Positions 12,401-23,868 are shown, counted from the first letter of the stretch. The stretch: DNA of 64,000 bases from Bugulina stolonifera (GCA_935421135.1 OW285192.1:5003501-5067500), one strand, 5' to 3'. The notes: generated from the sequence alone by a model not told the origin. A program made the numbers and translations.

Positions 12401-15400
12401 ATGTACCTTACAGTTAGAATCGTATATGTACATGCACTTACATGTCTTAGGATGTAGTATATGTTCATGTACATACCTAGCAGATAGTATGTGTTCATGT
12501 ACATACCTTAGCATAAATAGTGATGTACATCTACTTACCGTTGCAGACAGTATCTGTATATGTACGTACCTTAGGAGACAGTATGTGCACATGTACTTAC
12601 CTTTGCAGACAGTATGTGCACATGTACTTACCTTTGCAGACAGTATGTGCACATGTACTTACCTTTGCAGACAGTATGTGTATATAGCCCCATTCCCCTC
12701 TAAATGCTATATATTTTCCACAAGGTGACACTTCAAAGTAACTCATTGGTTGATTATCTAGACCTGGAACACACACCATAATTATTATAATTATCACACA
12801 AGTGATGGTCATGTGATCTTAGGACTGTACTGACTGTATAGGAATATGTGTACATCGGCAAGCAGATATCTACATGTATACATAGCACACTCAAGTGACC
12901 TACATAACAGTGCTATATGCATGGGCCACATCATTAAAACTGTTGACAAAGTTCGTAGGGAGTGAATGTGCCAGCAGCTCTGATGACATAATGGAAGCGT
13001 AACATGCTGACCACAAGACGTGATTTCACCCTCACCATACATTCACTGAATCACAACATTGCAATCGCACCACAACGTCCAATCATATGATGCTTTTTTA
13101 CTTTATAACAAACAGCATTTTGCTTCATATTGTTGTAATTTTAGATAAATCAATGAAAATAATAGAGTATTTTGGTCCTTGTCTCGTAGTTTACTTTTAG
13201 TTTAGTTTATTTATTTAAAATTTTGACAAACAAACCCGTTTATAGCACGGATGAAAAATCTAAAATGGGCATGAATGGAAACACTATTATGATCGAGGCT
13301 GTCCTACCCCAAGGTTATATTCAACATTTTGTGTAGAATGACTGCCACAGTATAATGTACACAACTGAGCAGCCACATTCAATTCAAGGTGTCCCCATGT
13401 CCCCAATGATACTGGAATGTCATTGGATAATTTAGTGACCAAGTGATGCAATAGACATTGATTACATCGGTAAGCAAAATGTAAAAAATATAAATTTTCT
13501 TTCCCTGATGCCAATTTTAGTCGAAGCTCTGCAACTTTTATCATTATGCATATGCAGCCTAATGTAGAAATGTAAAAAAGATGACACTTTTTTGCAAAAG
13601 TAGCATGAATAATATCAATATTTCCGACTTGTTTATTGATAAATCACCAAATTATTGTTCTAATGAAATCAGACAGGAGGAAATCCATCTCACCAAGTGT
13701 ATGGATTGAGTAACAGGTTACCTTTGATAGGCTGTATGTTCATAAGCTGCCCTGATATCATGTCATAGTCATAGAAGGCCTTGTGTCTTGACCCCAAGAT
13801 AACCTGCTGCCCATCAGGAGTGAACCGAGCGCAGTATATCGGGAAATTTTCTATGTGCATTGACTGTATTTTAGCGTTCTTCTCTCCATCCACCTACACA
13901 GAGTACCACTTACTACTAAATACCCACAGATATATTATATTCTATCATTTCGTTGGTTCTACCTGCGGCTACATCATGGGCTCTATTTGCATGTTACCAT
14001 AAGCTTCAAAGTCGAATTTGGAGTGCAGGAAGCCAGATTCACATTGTAGCTCAAGGATATTCCTAACAGGATACGATTACCGAGTTAATACGATAATCTA
14101 TTACTATTACGTGGGTATATCATGCACATGTAAGCTTCAGGTGTCTATAACCTATACACATCTACATACAACACGTGCCTTGTCCACAAGGTCAAGTACA
14201 TAGTATACTGTGTCATGTATATGACCCAGTGTATTTGAGGGTACTGGACAGTGGCCATACTCATAGATCAGTTAGAACTCAATTAATTATTATAAATTAG
14301 TGCATGGCTAGAGAATGACTTGGATGGAATATTCAGTTATAGTGTCACAGACTAACTAAACATGTGGGCAGACTAGGATAAGCTAACCTGGAAAAATGAG
14401 AGATTCTGATCTTTGCTGGCTGTCATGATGACTTGAGATGACGGATGGAATCTGACTGTACTAACAGTGGTCTATAAAACAATAATGCATACTTGTAGGC
14501 GCACTAACAGTGGTTTGTAATACAATAATATACAGTAACACAGTCATGTAGATGCACTAACGGTCATATGTAACAGAATGGAATCTCATATCATTGATAT
14601 AATCCCTAATCATAAGTATCCAGTTAATAAAAACCTTTCATAGGTAATGCAGTAGTAGCTAGTAAAGGCTGACCACTCTCACACTGGATGGTCGGTGTGA
14701 AAGGTGCAACGAAGGCAATTTGGAATTTGACCCACAATTTCCAAAAGATAAAGTTCTACAGATAGAGCAAATGTGACACAGCTGCTAAAGGACGACTACA
14801 GACCATAGACTGTATTTCCTACATCAGGACTGTTCAGTGAGGGGAGGGGCAAACACCTACCCCTAGAGATTAGCTGCATGTATGTGAGGTAAGGCACGCT
14901 AATAACTGACCTTGTGTGGTAGGGCTTTATTGGCAGGTCTCACTGGTTTATACTGAAGGTATGTAGGTGGGAGACGAACTGATGATTTACTTATATAATC
15001 ACCGGTATGGTGGGATAACTCCCTCTCCTCTTCATCTTCTGTAATCAAACATGGACACAAAAAGTTATATTAAGCCAATATGTAGTAGATGTATCTACTA
15101 TATTAATATATGTACATGATGTAGCAGCCCGTCCTCTATAATATTATGATTCGAGCGTAGTGAGCGTATACGCGTGTATATGTACATGTAACTGTAGAAG
15201 TAGCCCACAGGCATATTTTGCATCATGTAGCTTTATAAATGTATATGTATTATGCACGGATTCCATATATTCTATAGCCAATTATTCAATATGCAGAGCA
15301 ATGGAAGTTGCAACATGCCTTCATCCGAGTCCTTTCTAGCAGAGTCTTTGAGGTCAAGGTCGGCCCATGCAGGTTGACTCCCGGATACCACTTCAAACCT

Positions 15401-18203
15401 GCAGGTAAATATTGACTCCTGTTTCAACAGACTAAGAATTAATGTAAAGCATTGGCAGGTCTATATACTAGCCTACACCACCTTAAATAATTACCACTTG
15501 GCTGAAAGCTTCCACAGGCTATATGTAGGCCTATATCTATGCAGAGTTGCAGAAGAAATCAGTACAAATGTACATACACTATAAGTTGATGTTATCAGTA
15601 CAAATGTACGTACACTACAAGTTGAGGTTATTTGGATTAGAAACAGTGGAGAACAAGTGAAGACAATTCCTAAATTAAAACTCTGTTAGCCTATGAATAT
15701 AATGATGACTAACCTAGCACCCACTCATAATGCTCAATTCTAAACAACTCAGTCCTAGCTTACCTTTTCCTCAGCCTGTCTTGGTACTCTTTCTTTGATA
15801 TTTCAGTTTCACCAATTTTAGCAAGTTTTCGATACCTTGAATCCTTCACCATGTCAATTCTAAAATTGTGACAATATACACTACACTATATGGTGAGGTG
15901 CCAACTAATGATGGTGATACGATGTTTGGAATTATCTGCTCCCTATGCAGGAGAGGATAACTTGCAATCAGGCTGAAATACAACCACAATGTCACTGGAC
16001 TACAAGATAATCAAGCAAACAAGCAGACCTATGATATAACATGTAGGCGTACATTGTATCAATAAAATAATATGCAAACTACCATGATAGTCTGACAACT
16101 AACTCCTGCTATACAGCACAGATGAAATAACTCTGTAAACTGAATATAATATTATTACTGAAACATTGTAATCACTGACTAACTAGTGTATGCTACTCAT
16201 AGGCCGACCATATACTAGTATACTACTCATATAATGCTGTAATACCCAGGTCTGTTATTATACAGTAATGACTATATTACTGTAATACTATGTTACAATG
16301 CTACTGTAATACGCTAATACTGTACCACTGTTATACCCTACATGTATTACAGCAATACTCGGCTACTGTGACACTATATCACTGTACACGTAGCATCATG
16401 CTACTGTATTACCAGGGGTGGGAGTCGATAGTTTTAAAAATAGAGAAATATGTGCTATTAGCTATTCACTACAAGAATATAGAATCTGCCTATGTGATAG
16501 TGAAATTTAAATATAGAGAATAGCTTTTATATCCGCTGAATCGCTATTAATTAGAAGTTGTCTTCTCTCAAATTAGATTTGAGAGAGCAATTCAAAGGTG
16601 CCCATTTATTTCCATGAAAATTAAAAAGCACAAACACAGCTATTTCTTATTTACTTCTCTTCAGCTACATTGTTTTGCAGAGTTCATATTGTGTTTACAT
16701 GTATATTATTTTCTACAATGCACACTAGGGCTTCGTCATGGATTTGAAACATCATTGATAACGTGATAAGAAGGTATCAGGGTAGCAGCAACATACTCAA
16801 TGTAATATAGCCAAGTCAAATGCATGTGTATTAGGCATCACATATATAACCTTCAAATTGTCTGTGGAAACCGTAGAAGCATTAGTGTTGTACAGTTGTA
16901 CATGTACTATTGGAGCAGTAATACATGTACAAAGTAAAATTTAGACTTATCTCCCCATGATTTTCTGTCAATGTCTAAAATATTATATATTTGTGGTTAA
17001 ACCGGTAGTATTTTAGACTTCTAATATAAAAGTATTCTCCACACATACTATAATCTATTCTTTGTATGTTTTTTCTTTGTGTAGACTATGTTTTTGAAGT
17101 CAAAAAGCTTTAAACACCCATATAATCCTGATATTAAATTGAGTTGGTTAGCAATTTCACGAAGCGTAATAGTTAAGAAGGGTCAGAAATGGCTGCAGCC
17201 GCAATGGCACTCGTTACTAGCTACTAGCAGATTGGGCTGAAAATAAAAGCGTATTGGTTGAAACGCTATTAAAAATTGACAGAAATTGAAAGAAGCGTGT
17301 CACAGCAGTTCGCTGCTGCAAAAGAAGAGATTAGCACAATCGAATAGCGTTTCAACCGCGCTAGTCCCACCCCTGTGTATTACTGTAACATTGTGTTATT
17401 ATAATACTGTATCACTGTAACATTGTGTTACTATAATACTGTATAACTGCAATATTGTGTTACTGTAATACCACATCAGTACGTTACCTGCTATCCTCCA
17501 CCTCATCATCTTCATCTTCCCAAACAGGTTTCCTGTCGAGTCGCTTACAAACCTGCAATACATGTCAGCCACTTGAATACATAATGTCTGCAAATATAGA
17601 TGTCACTACTGTTGCTACTACCACAGGTGCTCTTGAGCAACTCCTGGATAGAACACGACATCCCATCTATCAGGATAGCAGGGGGTTGTTGCAACGTGTC
17701 TAATCATGAATGACAGTAGATATGCATAGGAGAAGAAATGGCACCGTAATATTAAAAAGTATGAAAGTATTATTTTGTTGAATATAGGATTCAATTAAGT
17801 GTAGTTAGCTGACTCTGTCTACATGACTGACAAACATAACTGCTAGCCATCTAGTAGGTTTAATTGAAGTAAATCCAGGTGAAATGTCTCCTACCTGTTC
17901 CCCATCAGGCTGATGCCGTGTCTTCTTTTGACCTAAATGCTCCAGAGCATCTTCCTCAGCTCCCAGAACCACTGCCTCCAACCTTTGCCCCTTGTTAAGC
18001 ATTTGAACATACTGATTAGGCCCTTTCTCCATTATTGAATTCACATTAACTCCATCGCTGTTAGGCTTCCTCCGTCTCTTCTTAAGAGCAGACACTGTAG
18101 GTTGAGTCTTCTGAGCCTTAGGTTTGACAGTGTGTGCTTTGAATGGACTCGGTGGTGGTTGATCATCACTCTCATTGGCTCGTGCTATTCTACGTCTGAG
18201 CAT
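500..18203 (-). CDS. utp18: UTP18-like WD40 protein of the SSU processome (11 exons, 3' end outside window)
   Basis: UTP18 is a nucleolar WD40 protein that binds U3 snoRNP and helps process pre-18S rRNA. Exons in transcript order: 18203-17895, 17552-17488, 15859-15764, 15398-15319, 15038-14911, 14471-14388, 13893-13722, 12763-12663, 11192-11102, 9060-8937, 678-500. Every junction keeps phase, giving about 476 residues. Exon 1 is basic and low-complexity. Exon 2 has KPVWEDEDDEVED, like the acidic KPVW motif of human UTP18. Later blocks match in order: TVRFHPSSQVIMTASKDQ, KIQSMHIENFPIYCARF, FEVSPCGKYIAF, SKELVGQLKMNGSV, DDGEVYVWQM, then GIVNIY and NNLVTECTTTRFN. Human UTP18 is about 556 residues, so roughly the last 50 should lie left of base 500; I found no exon for them in 1-499. 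The start is the first ATG of exon 1. Exon boundaries are read by eye from splice signals plus homology, and the family call is strong. Confidence 0.9.
2030..2152. repeat. 41-bp tandem repeat, 3 copies
   Basis: Three essentially identical copies of a 41-bp unit containing CCTGTATGCACAGACAGC and ATTGCATGG, inside the long UTP18 intron. Two overlapping plus-strand frames (74 and 80 codons) are translations of the repeat, not genes. Confidence 0.95.
3398..3580. repeat. 22-bp AT-rich minisatellite, about 8 copies
   Basis: Unit GTTATTGACAATATTATAGC plus AT, eight times with alternating C/T (GACAAT or GATAAT) and TAGCAT/TGCAAG variants. The variants form a higher-order alternation, so some copies probably arose as 44-bp dimers. 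Confidence 0.95.
4838..4866. repeat. perfect 14-bp-arm palindrome
   Basis: Arms ACCTGCTAACCACA and TGTGGTTAGCAGGT surround a single C. The right arm touches the left terminal repeat of the adjacent fold-back element. Confidence 0.9.
4865..5403. mobile_element. fold-back / MITE-like element with long inverted termini
   Basis: The left end GTCTGTG..TATAATCAATGCTTTTCCATGCTTCG and the reverse complement of the right end GTCTGTATGT..TATAATCAGTGC match over about 36 bases. The interior of about 540 bp has no coding capacity. It is dense in short hairpins around CTTCGTATTT/AAATACGAAG, AGGAGC/GCTCCT and AGGATGG/CCATCCT. No clean target-site duplication was found, so the superfamily is unknown. Confidence 0.65.
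8123..8170. repeat. 14-bp tandem repeat (3.4 copies)
   Basis: GACCGTGCAACTAC three times plus a partial GACCGT, within the long UTP18 intron. Confidence 0.95.
9455..9498. repeat. short GTATACAACCATA tandem repeat
   Basis: Three copies of GTATACAACCATA(C/G) lie just before the large 46-bp array and probably form a separate small expansion. Confidence 0.8.
9510..11131 (-). repeat. 46-bp minisatellite made of a UTP18 exon end plus its 5' splice site (about 34 copies)
   Basis: The unit is about 46 bp, repeated over 1.6 kb with point variants; a few shortened units carry GATACTCCCCACCTGTAGTT. Read on the gene's strand, each unit contains about 28 nt copied from the end of the exon at 11102-11192 (ATACCTGTATACATTTGGAG), followed by GTAAGTAC. 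The exon-proximal unit (11102 onward) is the real exon end, coding GEYLYTFG. The array therefore amplifies an exon/intron junction and carries some 30 decoy donors. Small open frames on both strands are translations of the repeat. Confidence 0.95.
11193..12371. other. UTP18 intronic sequence without other features
   Basis: AT-rich intron sequence between the acceptor of the exon at 11102-11192 and the 31-bp array. I see no coding exon or recognised repeat, only an A-rich run near 11925. Confidence 0.5.
12372..12680 (-). repeat. 31-bp minisatellite containing a second UTP18 exon end and donor site
   Basis: The three copies nearest the exon are almost perfect; about six or seven more, increasingly diverged, reach 12372. 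On the gene strand each copy reads ACATACTGTCTGCAAAG then GTAAGTACATGTG. The exon at 12663-12763 ends with the same ACATACTGTCTGCAAAG/GTAAGTACATG. The exon end and donor have again been amplified into the intron. Confidence 0.9.
12764..13721. other. UTP18 intronic sequence without other features
   Basis: Intron between the exons at 13722-13893 and 12663-12763. Open frames on the minus strand (for example 13287-13544) do not align with UTP18 and are not needed to keep phase, so I see nothing supportable here. Confidence 0.5.
15317..15318 (-). other. non-canonical GC 5' splice site in UTP18
   Basis: The exon 15398-15319 ends GATGAAG and is followed by GCATGT. Only this GC donor leaves one base, which pairs in phase with the two bases (AA) opening the next exon at 15038 to give an uninterrupted acidic run like human UTP18. 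The nearby GT alternative (ATGTTGCA) leaves two bases and breaks the frame. The acceptor is a normal TTACAG. Confidence 0.75.
16240..16412. repeat. degenerate ACTGTAATAC-type repeat, interrupted by the hAT-like element
   Basis: Irregular runs of ACTGTAATAC / CTGTATCACTG lie on both sides of the hAT-like insertion (16240-16412 and about 17376-17475). This indicates one older imperfect repeat tract that was later split. Confidence 0.6.
16413..17375. mobile_element. hAT-like non-autonomous DNA transposon with 8-bp target duplication
   Basis: Left end CAGGGGTGGGAGTCGATAG; the right end read in reverse is CAGGGGTGGGACTAGCG. The perfect 8-bp direct repeat TGTATTAC flanks both sides (16405-16412 and 17376-17383). 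An 8-bp duplication with CAGGG-type termini is characteristic of the hAT superfamily. The 963-bp interior has no transposase frame. It sits in a UTP18 intron, splitting a degenerate ACTGTAATAC repeat. Confidence 0.88.
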
Positions 18204-19446
18204 CTTCCTATAGTTCTATCTACAAGAGAAGCCACTGGGTTTAATTCTCATCTGTAGGCCTAGAGAATACGTAATTCAAATACAGTCAGCTATGGTTCCT
18301 CCATTTTAACACATTTGGGTCAAAAGAAAAATTTAATAATTTGTTAATAGTCATTGAGATCCGATGTCACTAAAATTGTCTGTTGATTATAATATGTAGT
18401 GACAAAGTCATGTAAATCTACTTCTGATTCACAATATTGCAAAATATCTCTTCAACATGTGCCATGTGCCTACTTTGACACCCCACATTAGTTTCCTGAT
18501 TCATTACTACATTGTCGGTTTCTTTAGCATCAATATGAAAAAATTCTACGAAGTGACAGACCTAATATAATGGCCACCAGGGTAGTGTGTACCAAGACTC
18601 AAAAAGGGACCAATATTAAACACAGAGCTACATTTTTTCTTGTTCCACATATGTCTGTTTTTATACCCATCTAGAATTATAATAAGCTGTGGTGACCTCA
18701 ATCCTAATTTATTTGACTACGCTAGGGCAAAGCTAGCTATATTGATCTTGGCTGGGTATTGTCTGAGTATTATTCGGGTATGGTCTGGTAAACCTGTTAA
18801 CTTTCATCCAGTGTAGCCAAAGTAGCTAAAGCTTATGTTAGTCTATATAAGCATCAAAACAAACTAAGATGGTGCTAGAGAAAGATGGCCAGTACTCCCT
18901 TTAAACGTGGCAAATTTTCAAAAAGATCATTTACTTGTTGGAGCATTAGGGTCTGGTGTTACAGGGTTCCAACTAATCACTCCGGGGTCACTGTTGCTAG
19001 TGACAGTACCCTTCACGATATAGTTAGCATACAAGGTCATTTACCATAATTAATACAAGCATTTCACTGGGTTCATAAAATATAGCAATTGTGCCCAAAT
19101 CTCAAAAAAGCAAAAGTAGTCCTACCCATACTGACACAAGTAACGAACTGATTTGATAGTTTTAGAATAGCCAAGTAGGCTTAGCTCCTCAGTCATACAC
19201 TACATGGTTTAACTGGATTTTCTGTTTGGGGACAGAATTGTCTAACCGAATAAGAATTTTGGTCATGAGCTACTGTGTCTGCTAGAGAGGCACAAAATAA
19301 AAAACAGTAGGTATGTTAGACATAGGCAATCACTCTACCTTGTCACATATTCTCTTTTACCTTTACCCATCTTGAATGAAACAAAATATTGGCAATTGGA
19401 TTGTAATACAGCTGCATATCGGTTCATAACTTTCAACTCTAGGGGC
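18204..19446. other. UTP18 upstream region
   Basis: Sequence 5' of the UTP18 start codon; the promoter should be here. I see no convincing TATA box near the ATG, and no genes. Confidence 0.4.
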
Positions 19447-19526
19447 ATTGCAACGGTGACACGTTGCGACGGTGACACATTACAACGGTGACCACATTAC
19501 AACGGCAACACGTTGCAACGGTGACG
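19447..19526. repeat. short degenerate CAACGGTGACACGTTG repeat
   Basis: Four to five imperfect copies of an approximately 17-18 bp unit around CAACGGTGACAC(G/A)TT. No association with a gene is visible. Confidence 0.75.
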
Positions 19527-19994
19527 CAAAATCAGGAAAAACAGATGGGTTTGCAAAAATTATAATAGTAGTCTTGTTATTATCAAAGTTACTTTAGTTT
19601 TTAGAATCTTCAAAATAATATTTTAAAATTAAATAAGAAGAGTGACAGATAGGTTAATTCTTTCATGATTTTTGTCACCATTGCAACAATGGGAATGCCT
19701 GCAAAACGAGATGTGCTTTGGGAAAACTGTAGTCCTACTATATTCAAAACTTTTAATGGTTGTTATACATGTAGCCAATATACACCACAAAGAACCAGCT
19801 AACATACAATATGGTCATTCACAAGGCTTCTTCTGGCTCAATTAGCCCCTCTAAATCTGTCAAATTCGAGGCTCAAAATGTCAGAGAAAAAGTTGTGGAT
19901 CTAACAGTAATAATTATAATAATATAACTTACAACTTAGGCATATATATATATAATGGTAATAATTATAATTGAAAATACAGCATTTATATTAC
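19527..19994. other. no recognised feature
   Basis: AT-rich sequence between the short GC-richer repeat and the 3' end of the first LINE; it includes a short (TA)n tract near 19950. Confidence 0.4.
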
Positions 19995-22560
19995 GTCTTA
20001 CGTCTTCTTCTTTAGGACGTACTAGAGCGTGATGCAAGGGGTACGTCTCATCTGTTTTTGGTTTTTGTCAGGATTACTGTGATCATGTGTTCATCTTACA
20101 CTAACATGTTGTTATATATACATGTATATTGTATTGTTGCTATATTTATTGTAGTAACTGTGACTTGAGTTCACGTATAGTTTTGGGCAGGAAACTACCA
20201 TGGTAGGCAGAAGTTTTTGCATAAATAGTGGGTGGGTCACTTCTTGTAGCAGCTCTAGTGACAATTGCATTAGCAGGATGATTGTCCATGAGCTCATCCT
20301 AAGTGAGGCAAGAGCTTTGTGGTGTTCTTCATTCGCCAAAATGCGTAAGAGGAGGTTGTGTCGGTTCTTTTTGCGGCGGCTGCTAAGTGTATCAAGATTA
20401 AGCTCCTTGAAGACAGCAGATATGCTAACTCTAACTTTTAGGTTACAGATGTAGCGCACAGCACTGTGTTGCACCATTTCGATGTTGTTAATTTGGTATT
20501 TGTGGATGGGATCCCAGACAGCAGATGGGTATTCCATGTGTGGCCGACAGAGACTAACTAGTGTATGCAAGCAGTTTAGCATCTTTGGTTGACCCATGGA
20601 TTGCCCCCTAACCATACCCAGTTGTTGTTTAGCTTTGGTAGCTTTTGAACTAATGTGAGAGGTGAACTTCAAATCAGACTGGATGATCACACCTAGGTAT
20701 TTAGTCTCAATTTCAGTGTCGAGTTGTGCGCCGTTTAGGGTGTAGTATGCTGCCGAAGCTGTCGGTTTAGGATTGAAAGTCATAATCGAGCATCTGGCAG
20801 TGTTGAACGACATGCACCAGGTGTCAGCCCATTCGGCTAAGGAAGTTATATTTATCTGAAATCCAGAATGGTCCGTGTCAGTGTTGACAGTCTGGTAAAT
20901 GAGAGTGTCATCAGCAAATAAGCTGACATTACAATCTATATACTCCGGTAGATCATTTATGTAGATGAGAAATAGTGTTGGAGCCAACACAGCACCCTGT
21001 GGAACACCTGAAGTAACTGGTAGCTCTGTTGACTTCTCTCCAGCTACTATCACTGTTTGCCTCCGTTCATGCATGAAGTCATGAATCCAAAGCAATATTT
21101 TGTCATTAATGTTTGGTACACGGGCTAACTTAGACATAAGCAGCTGATGGGGAACTTTATCGAAAGCTTTTGCAAAAACTATGTCAATGGCATGTATGGT
21201 GTTACCTTTATCAACACTGCGAGTTATGTCATGAGCATGTCAAGGAGACATTGCAAAGCTTTTGCAAAAACCATGACAATGGCATGTATGGTGTTACCTT
21301 TATCAACACTGCGAGCTATGTCATGAGCAGGTCAAGGAGACATTAAATATATGTGTAATACAGCGGGCTGTCATGATGGGGTCAATGACCAAATCTTACT
21401 TACGGGGGCTTTGCCGTTTTTTAGAGCTTGTAATACTGTTGACACTCCTTCTGGTTTGATTTCGATATTCTTATCATTGGGGCTCACTCAGATAGCCAGG
21501 ATCGTCAGAGATCTGGTACTGAGAGCAGAACTGTTTGTTAAAAAATGAGTGGAGTATTGTAGCACATTCCATGACATCATCTGTACTGTTGCCTCTTTCG
21601 TCCAACAACTTGAGCGGGGGTCTAGTTGAGTTTCTTAACCACTTGAGATGGCTGTAAAAGGGTTTGCTATTGCCTGATTCTAGAGGTTTGCAGATCCTAT
21701 TGTCAATACAGGATTGCTTAATATATTTTAGCTTTCGCTCACCTTGTCGCTTTCTGTCTTAAATTGTCTTATGTAGAAGGGGTTTGATGGTTTTTTTTGT
21801 ATTTGTTCTACATTTGCCTGTTTCTTTACTTCTTTACGGGCAGATCTGTTGAACCATATTGGTTCGTTAGGGTTTCTGAGTTTGATATGATTAACTTGAA
21901 CTGACTGGTCAATAGCCTTTTTGATTTGTTCAACAAATAAATTCCACATGCCGTCAACACCGTTCATGCTTGTGAGACTAATCTGTGTTGGCCAAAAGGG
22001 TTTTTGAAACATGTCAACATCAGCTTTACGATACATCTTTATGAGCCTAGTAGGGGTAGTTTCAGTGGTGTTGCGATGTCAAAGTTCAACAAATATCACG
22101 TATAGTGATTGCTCACACCAGGAGATATGATCTGGGAAGACAGGTTTAATGGCTGTGTAGAGCACACCAAGTCAAAGGTATTTCCCTTCACGTGTGTTGG
22201 TTTTTCAATCATTTGCGTCATGTTGATTTCCTGTAAGAATGATGAAAATTCCTTTTGAAGAGACTTGTATCGACAGTTGTCCTTTTTAGAGCCAGTTTTC
22301 CAGTCAAAACCAGGGAAATTGAGGCCGCCTACTAGTACGATGTGCTTGAGTGGATATTTGTCTATAATTTTAGTAAATGACTCACGAAGGTTGAAAAGTG
22401 AGTTGCTAACATGTGGACGATAGTAACAAGCAAGAATGATGTTATTGTTTATTTTTACAAATAGAATTTCTTCATCGCCAACTGAGATATCTATAAATTT
22501 AATTCAGGTTGTAGTAGATAACTAGCAGCAATCATTCTCCTTTACCATGAATATTCCTGT
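19995..22560 (-). mobile_element. degenerate CR1/L2/Jockey-like LINE (endonuclease to reverse transcriptase)
   Basis: On the minus strand, 22330-22200 encodes a decayed APE-type endonuclease segment (GGLNFPGFDW-like, then a THVKGNTFDLV-like stretch). A linker frame covers 22036-21728. The reverse transcriptase C-terminal half is open from 21137 to 20112 (341 codons) with SGVPQGAVLAP, LFADDTLIY (catalytic ADD) and a typical thumb region. Between these the frame is broken by substitutions and by a 92-bp tandem duplication. The 3' end near 19995 has short GACGTAA repeats. The copy is inactive; clade placement within the CR1/L2/Jockey group is by motif only. Confidence 0.85.
21163..21345. repeat. 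92-bp tandem duplication inside the LINE reverse transcriptase
   Basis: Two adjacent copies begin with AAAGCTTTTGCAAAAAC and run through ATCAACACTGCGAG to CAAGGAGACATT. They differ at a few positions. The duplication lies within the RT fingers/palm coding region and disrupts the frame. Confidence 0.9.
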
Positions 22561-22810
22561 CTTTTTTGAAGAAAATTAAGTCTTCGGGGTCTAATATTGC
22601 CCTACTGTTTATTGAATTAACAATTTGAATTTTCATTTTTGATTTTCAGATTTTGAATTTATGAATTTTATTTTAAATTTACAAGAAAATAATTAATAAC
22701 ATAATAATAATAATTATAATTAATAATAATATTATATTTCATAATTATAATAGTTACTATTAGCCTAAATACAGGCCTAACCATGACGATAATTACTATC
22801 GTCATGTAAT

Positions 22811-22970
22811 GTTACGCTATCATTAATCATAAGATAATAATTAATAACATAAATTAAAATGCGAACACCACCTGACGACCTGTCAATTTATTTATTATTA
22901 TCATAATAATGTAATCATCGTAGTGGTAATAAATCGACAGGTGGTGTTCACATTATTATGATAGCGTAAC
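22811..22970. mobile_element. 160-bp fold-back (MITE-like) element
   Basis: The left half GTTACGCTATCAT.. then GAACACCACCTG and its right counterpart CAGGTGGTGTTC.. ATGATAGCGTAAC form an imperfect hairpin covering the whole segment. There is no coding capacity. Flanks show no clear target duplication. Confidence 0.75.
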
Positions 22971-23124
22971 ACAACTAACAATAATAAAGCAAATAACTAT
23001 CATTTTATCATTTACATTAGAAAGTTGGCCAACAACAATCAAATTGAAATATTTTGAGTAAGAGAACCACATGTCGAGTCAGGCGGAAACGCCGGAAAAC
23101 GGCTCCCATTTTGTTTACAAGAAT

Positions 23125-23190
23125 GTCGGTCATATACATAGAGGTCATATATATGTCCATAGAGGTAGGTCCTACCTCTATGTATATGTC
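23125..23190. repeat. imperfect inverted repeat around CATAGAGGTAGG
   Basis: CATAGAGGTAGG, then T, then CCTACCTCTATG forms a 12-bp-arm palindrome. Further ATATAC/GTATAT matches on either side extend the fold. Confidence 0.7.
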
Positions 23191-23429
23191 AACGCTTGCA
23201 TCCAATAGAAATTCTGATAAGAAGCTGTGTTATTAGGCCGTTGTGTCACTTGAGGTCACGTTGATTTATGAACTTTCTCTTTGTTTATTTGACGATTTAA
23301 TTCTGCAAGGACTAAGAGTGTTCACCCAGATCCTAGTTAATTCATTTTCCAATCTGTTGACCACTACTTATTCGTATATTGAATTATACTGTTGTTTTTT
23401 GTTAAAAGTAGAAAGTTTCAAATAGTCTC

Positions 23430-23735
23430 AAATACCTGGATTGTCAACTATAAACTCAAAGGAACCACCGAGTAGGGCTTCTCGTGCGAATACTCGGGAA
23501 GGAAGAACAGCATCCCGCTCTAAGTGCAGACTATGAAGTTCTGCTAGAGCATCAAACTGTGGGAACAATGCAGACTCGTTCTCAGACCATCGGACTCCCC
23601 CGTTCAGTGGGAGCAAATAGCAACAAATACCTCAATAGCTTCTTACCAAGAACTATTAGAGATATGAGGATTGGATACAGCCCAGAAGAAACTGCTGGAC
23701 GGTTTTCAACCGCAACCCCTACCCAGTCAGGCTAA
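23430..23735 (+). mobile_element. plus-strand LINE reverse transcriptase C-terminal fragment
   Basis: The frame 23484-23735 contains TRSQTIGLPRS and NKYLNSFLPRTIRD, the pattern seen at the C-terminus of Jockey/CR1-type reverse transcriptases. Nothing upstream of it is intact. Orientation is opposite to the LINEs on either side, so it is a separate insertion remnant. Confidence 0.65.
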
Positions 23736-23868
23736 ACAGTCCTGTTCCGTTATCACTGCCAATTTATTGCATTATAATAAGTTTAATACTGTCCACCCAC
23801 TGACCAACCCATGTACCATATGCGGCACACCCCTTCTTCCCTCTAGGGCGGTCCAGTGTGATGAAGAA

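Noticed and set aside
12377..12812. Cys/Thr-rich frames of 71-100 codons on both strands
   Set aside because: Translations of the 31-bp array and flanking intron; only 12663-12763 on the minus strand matches UTP18 and has splice sites.
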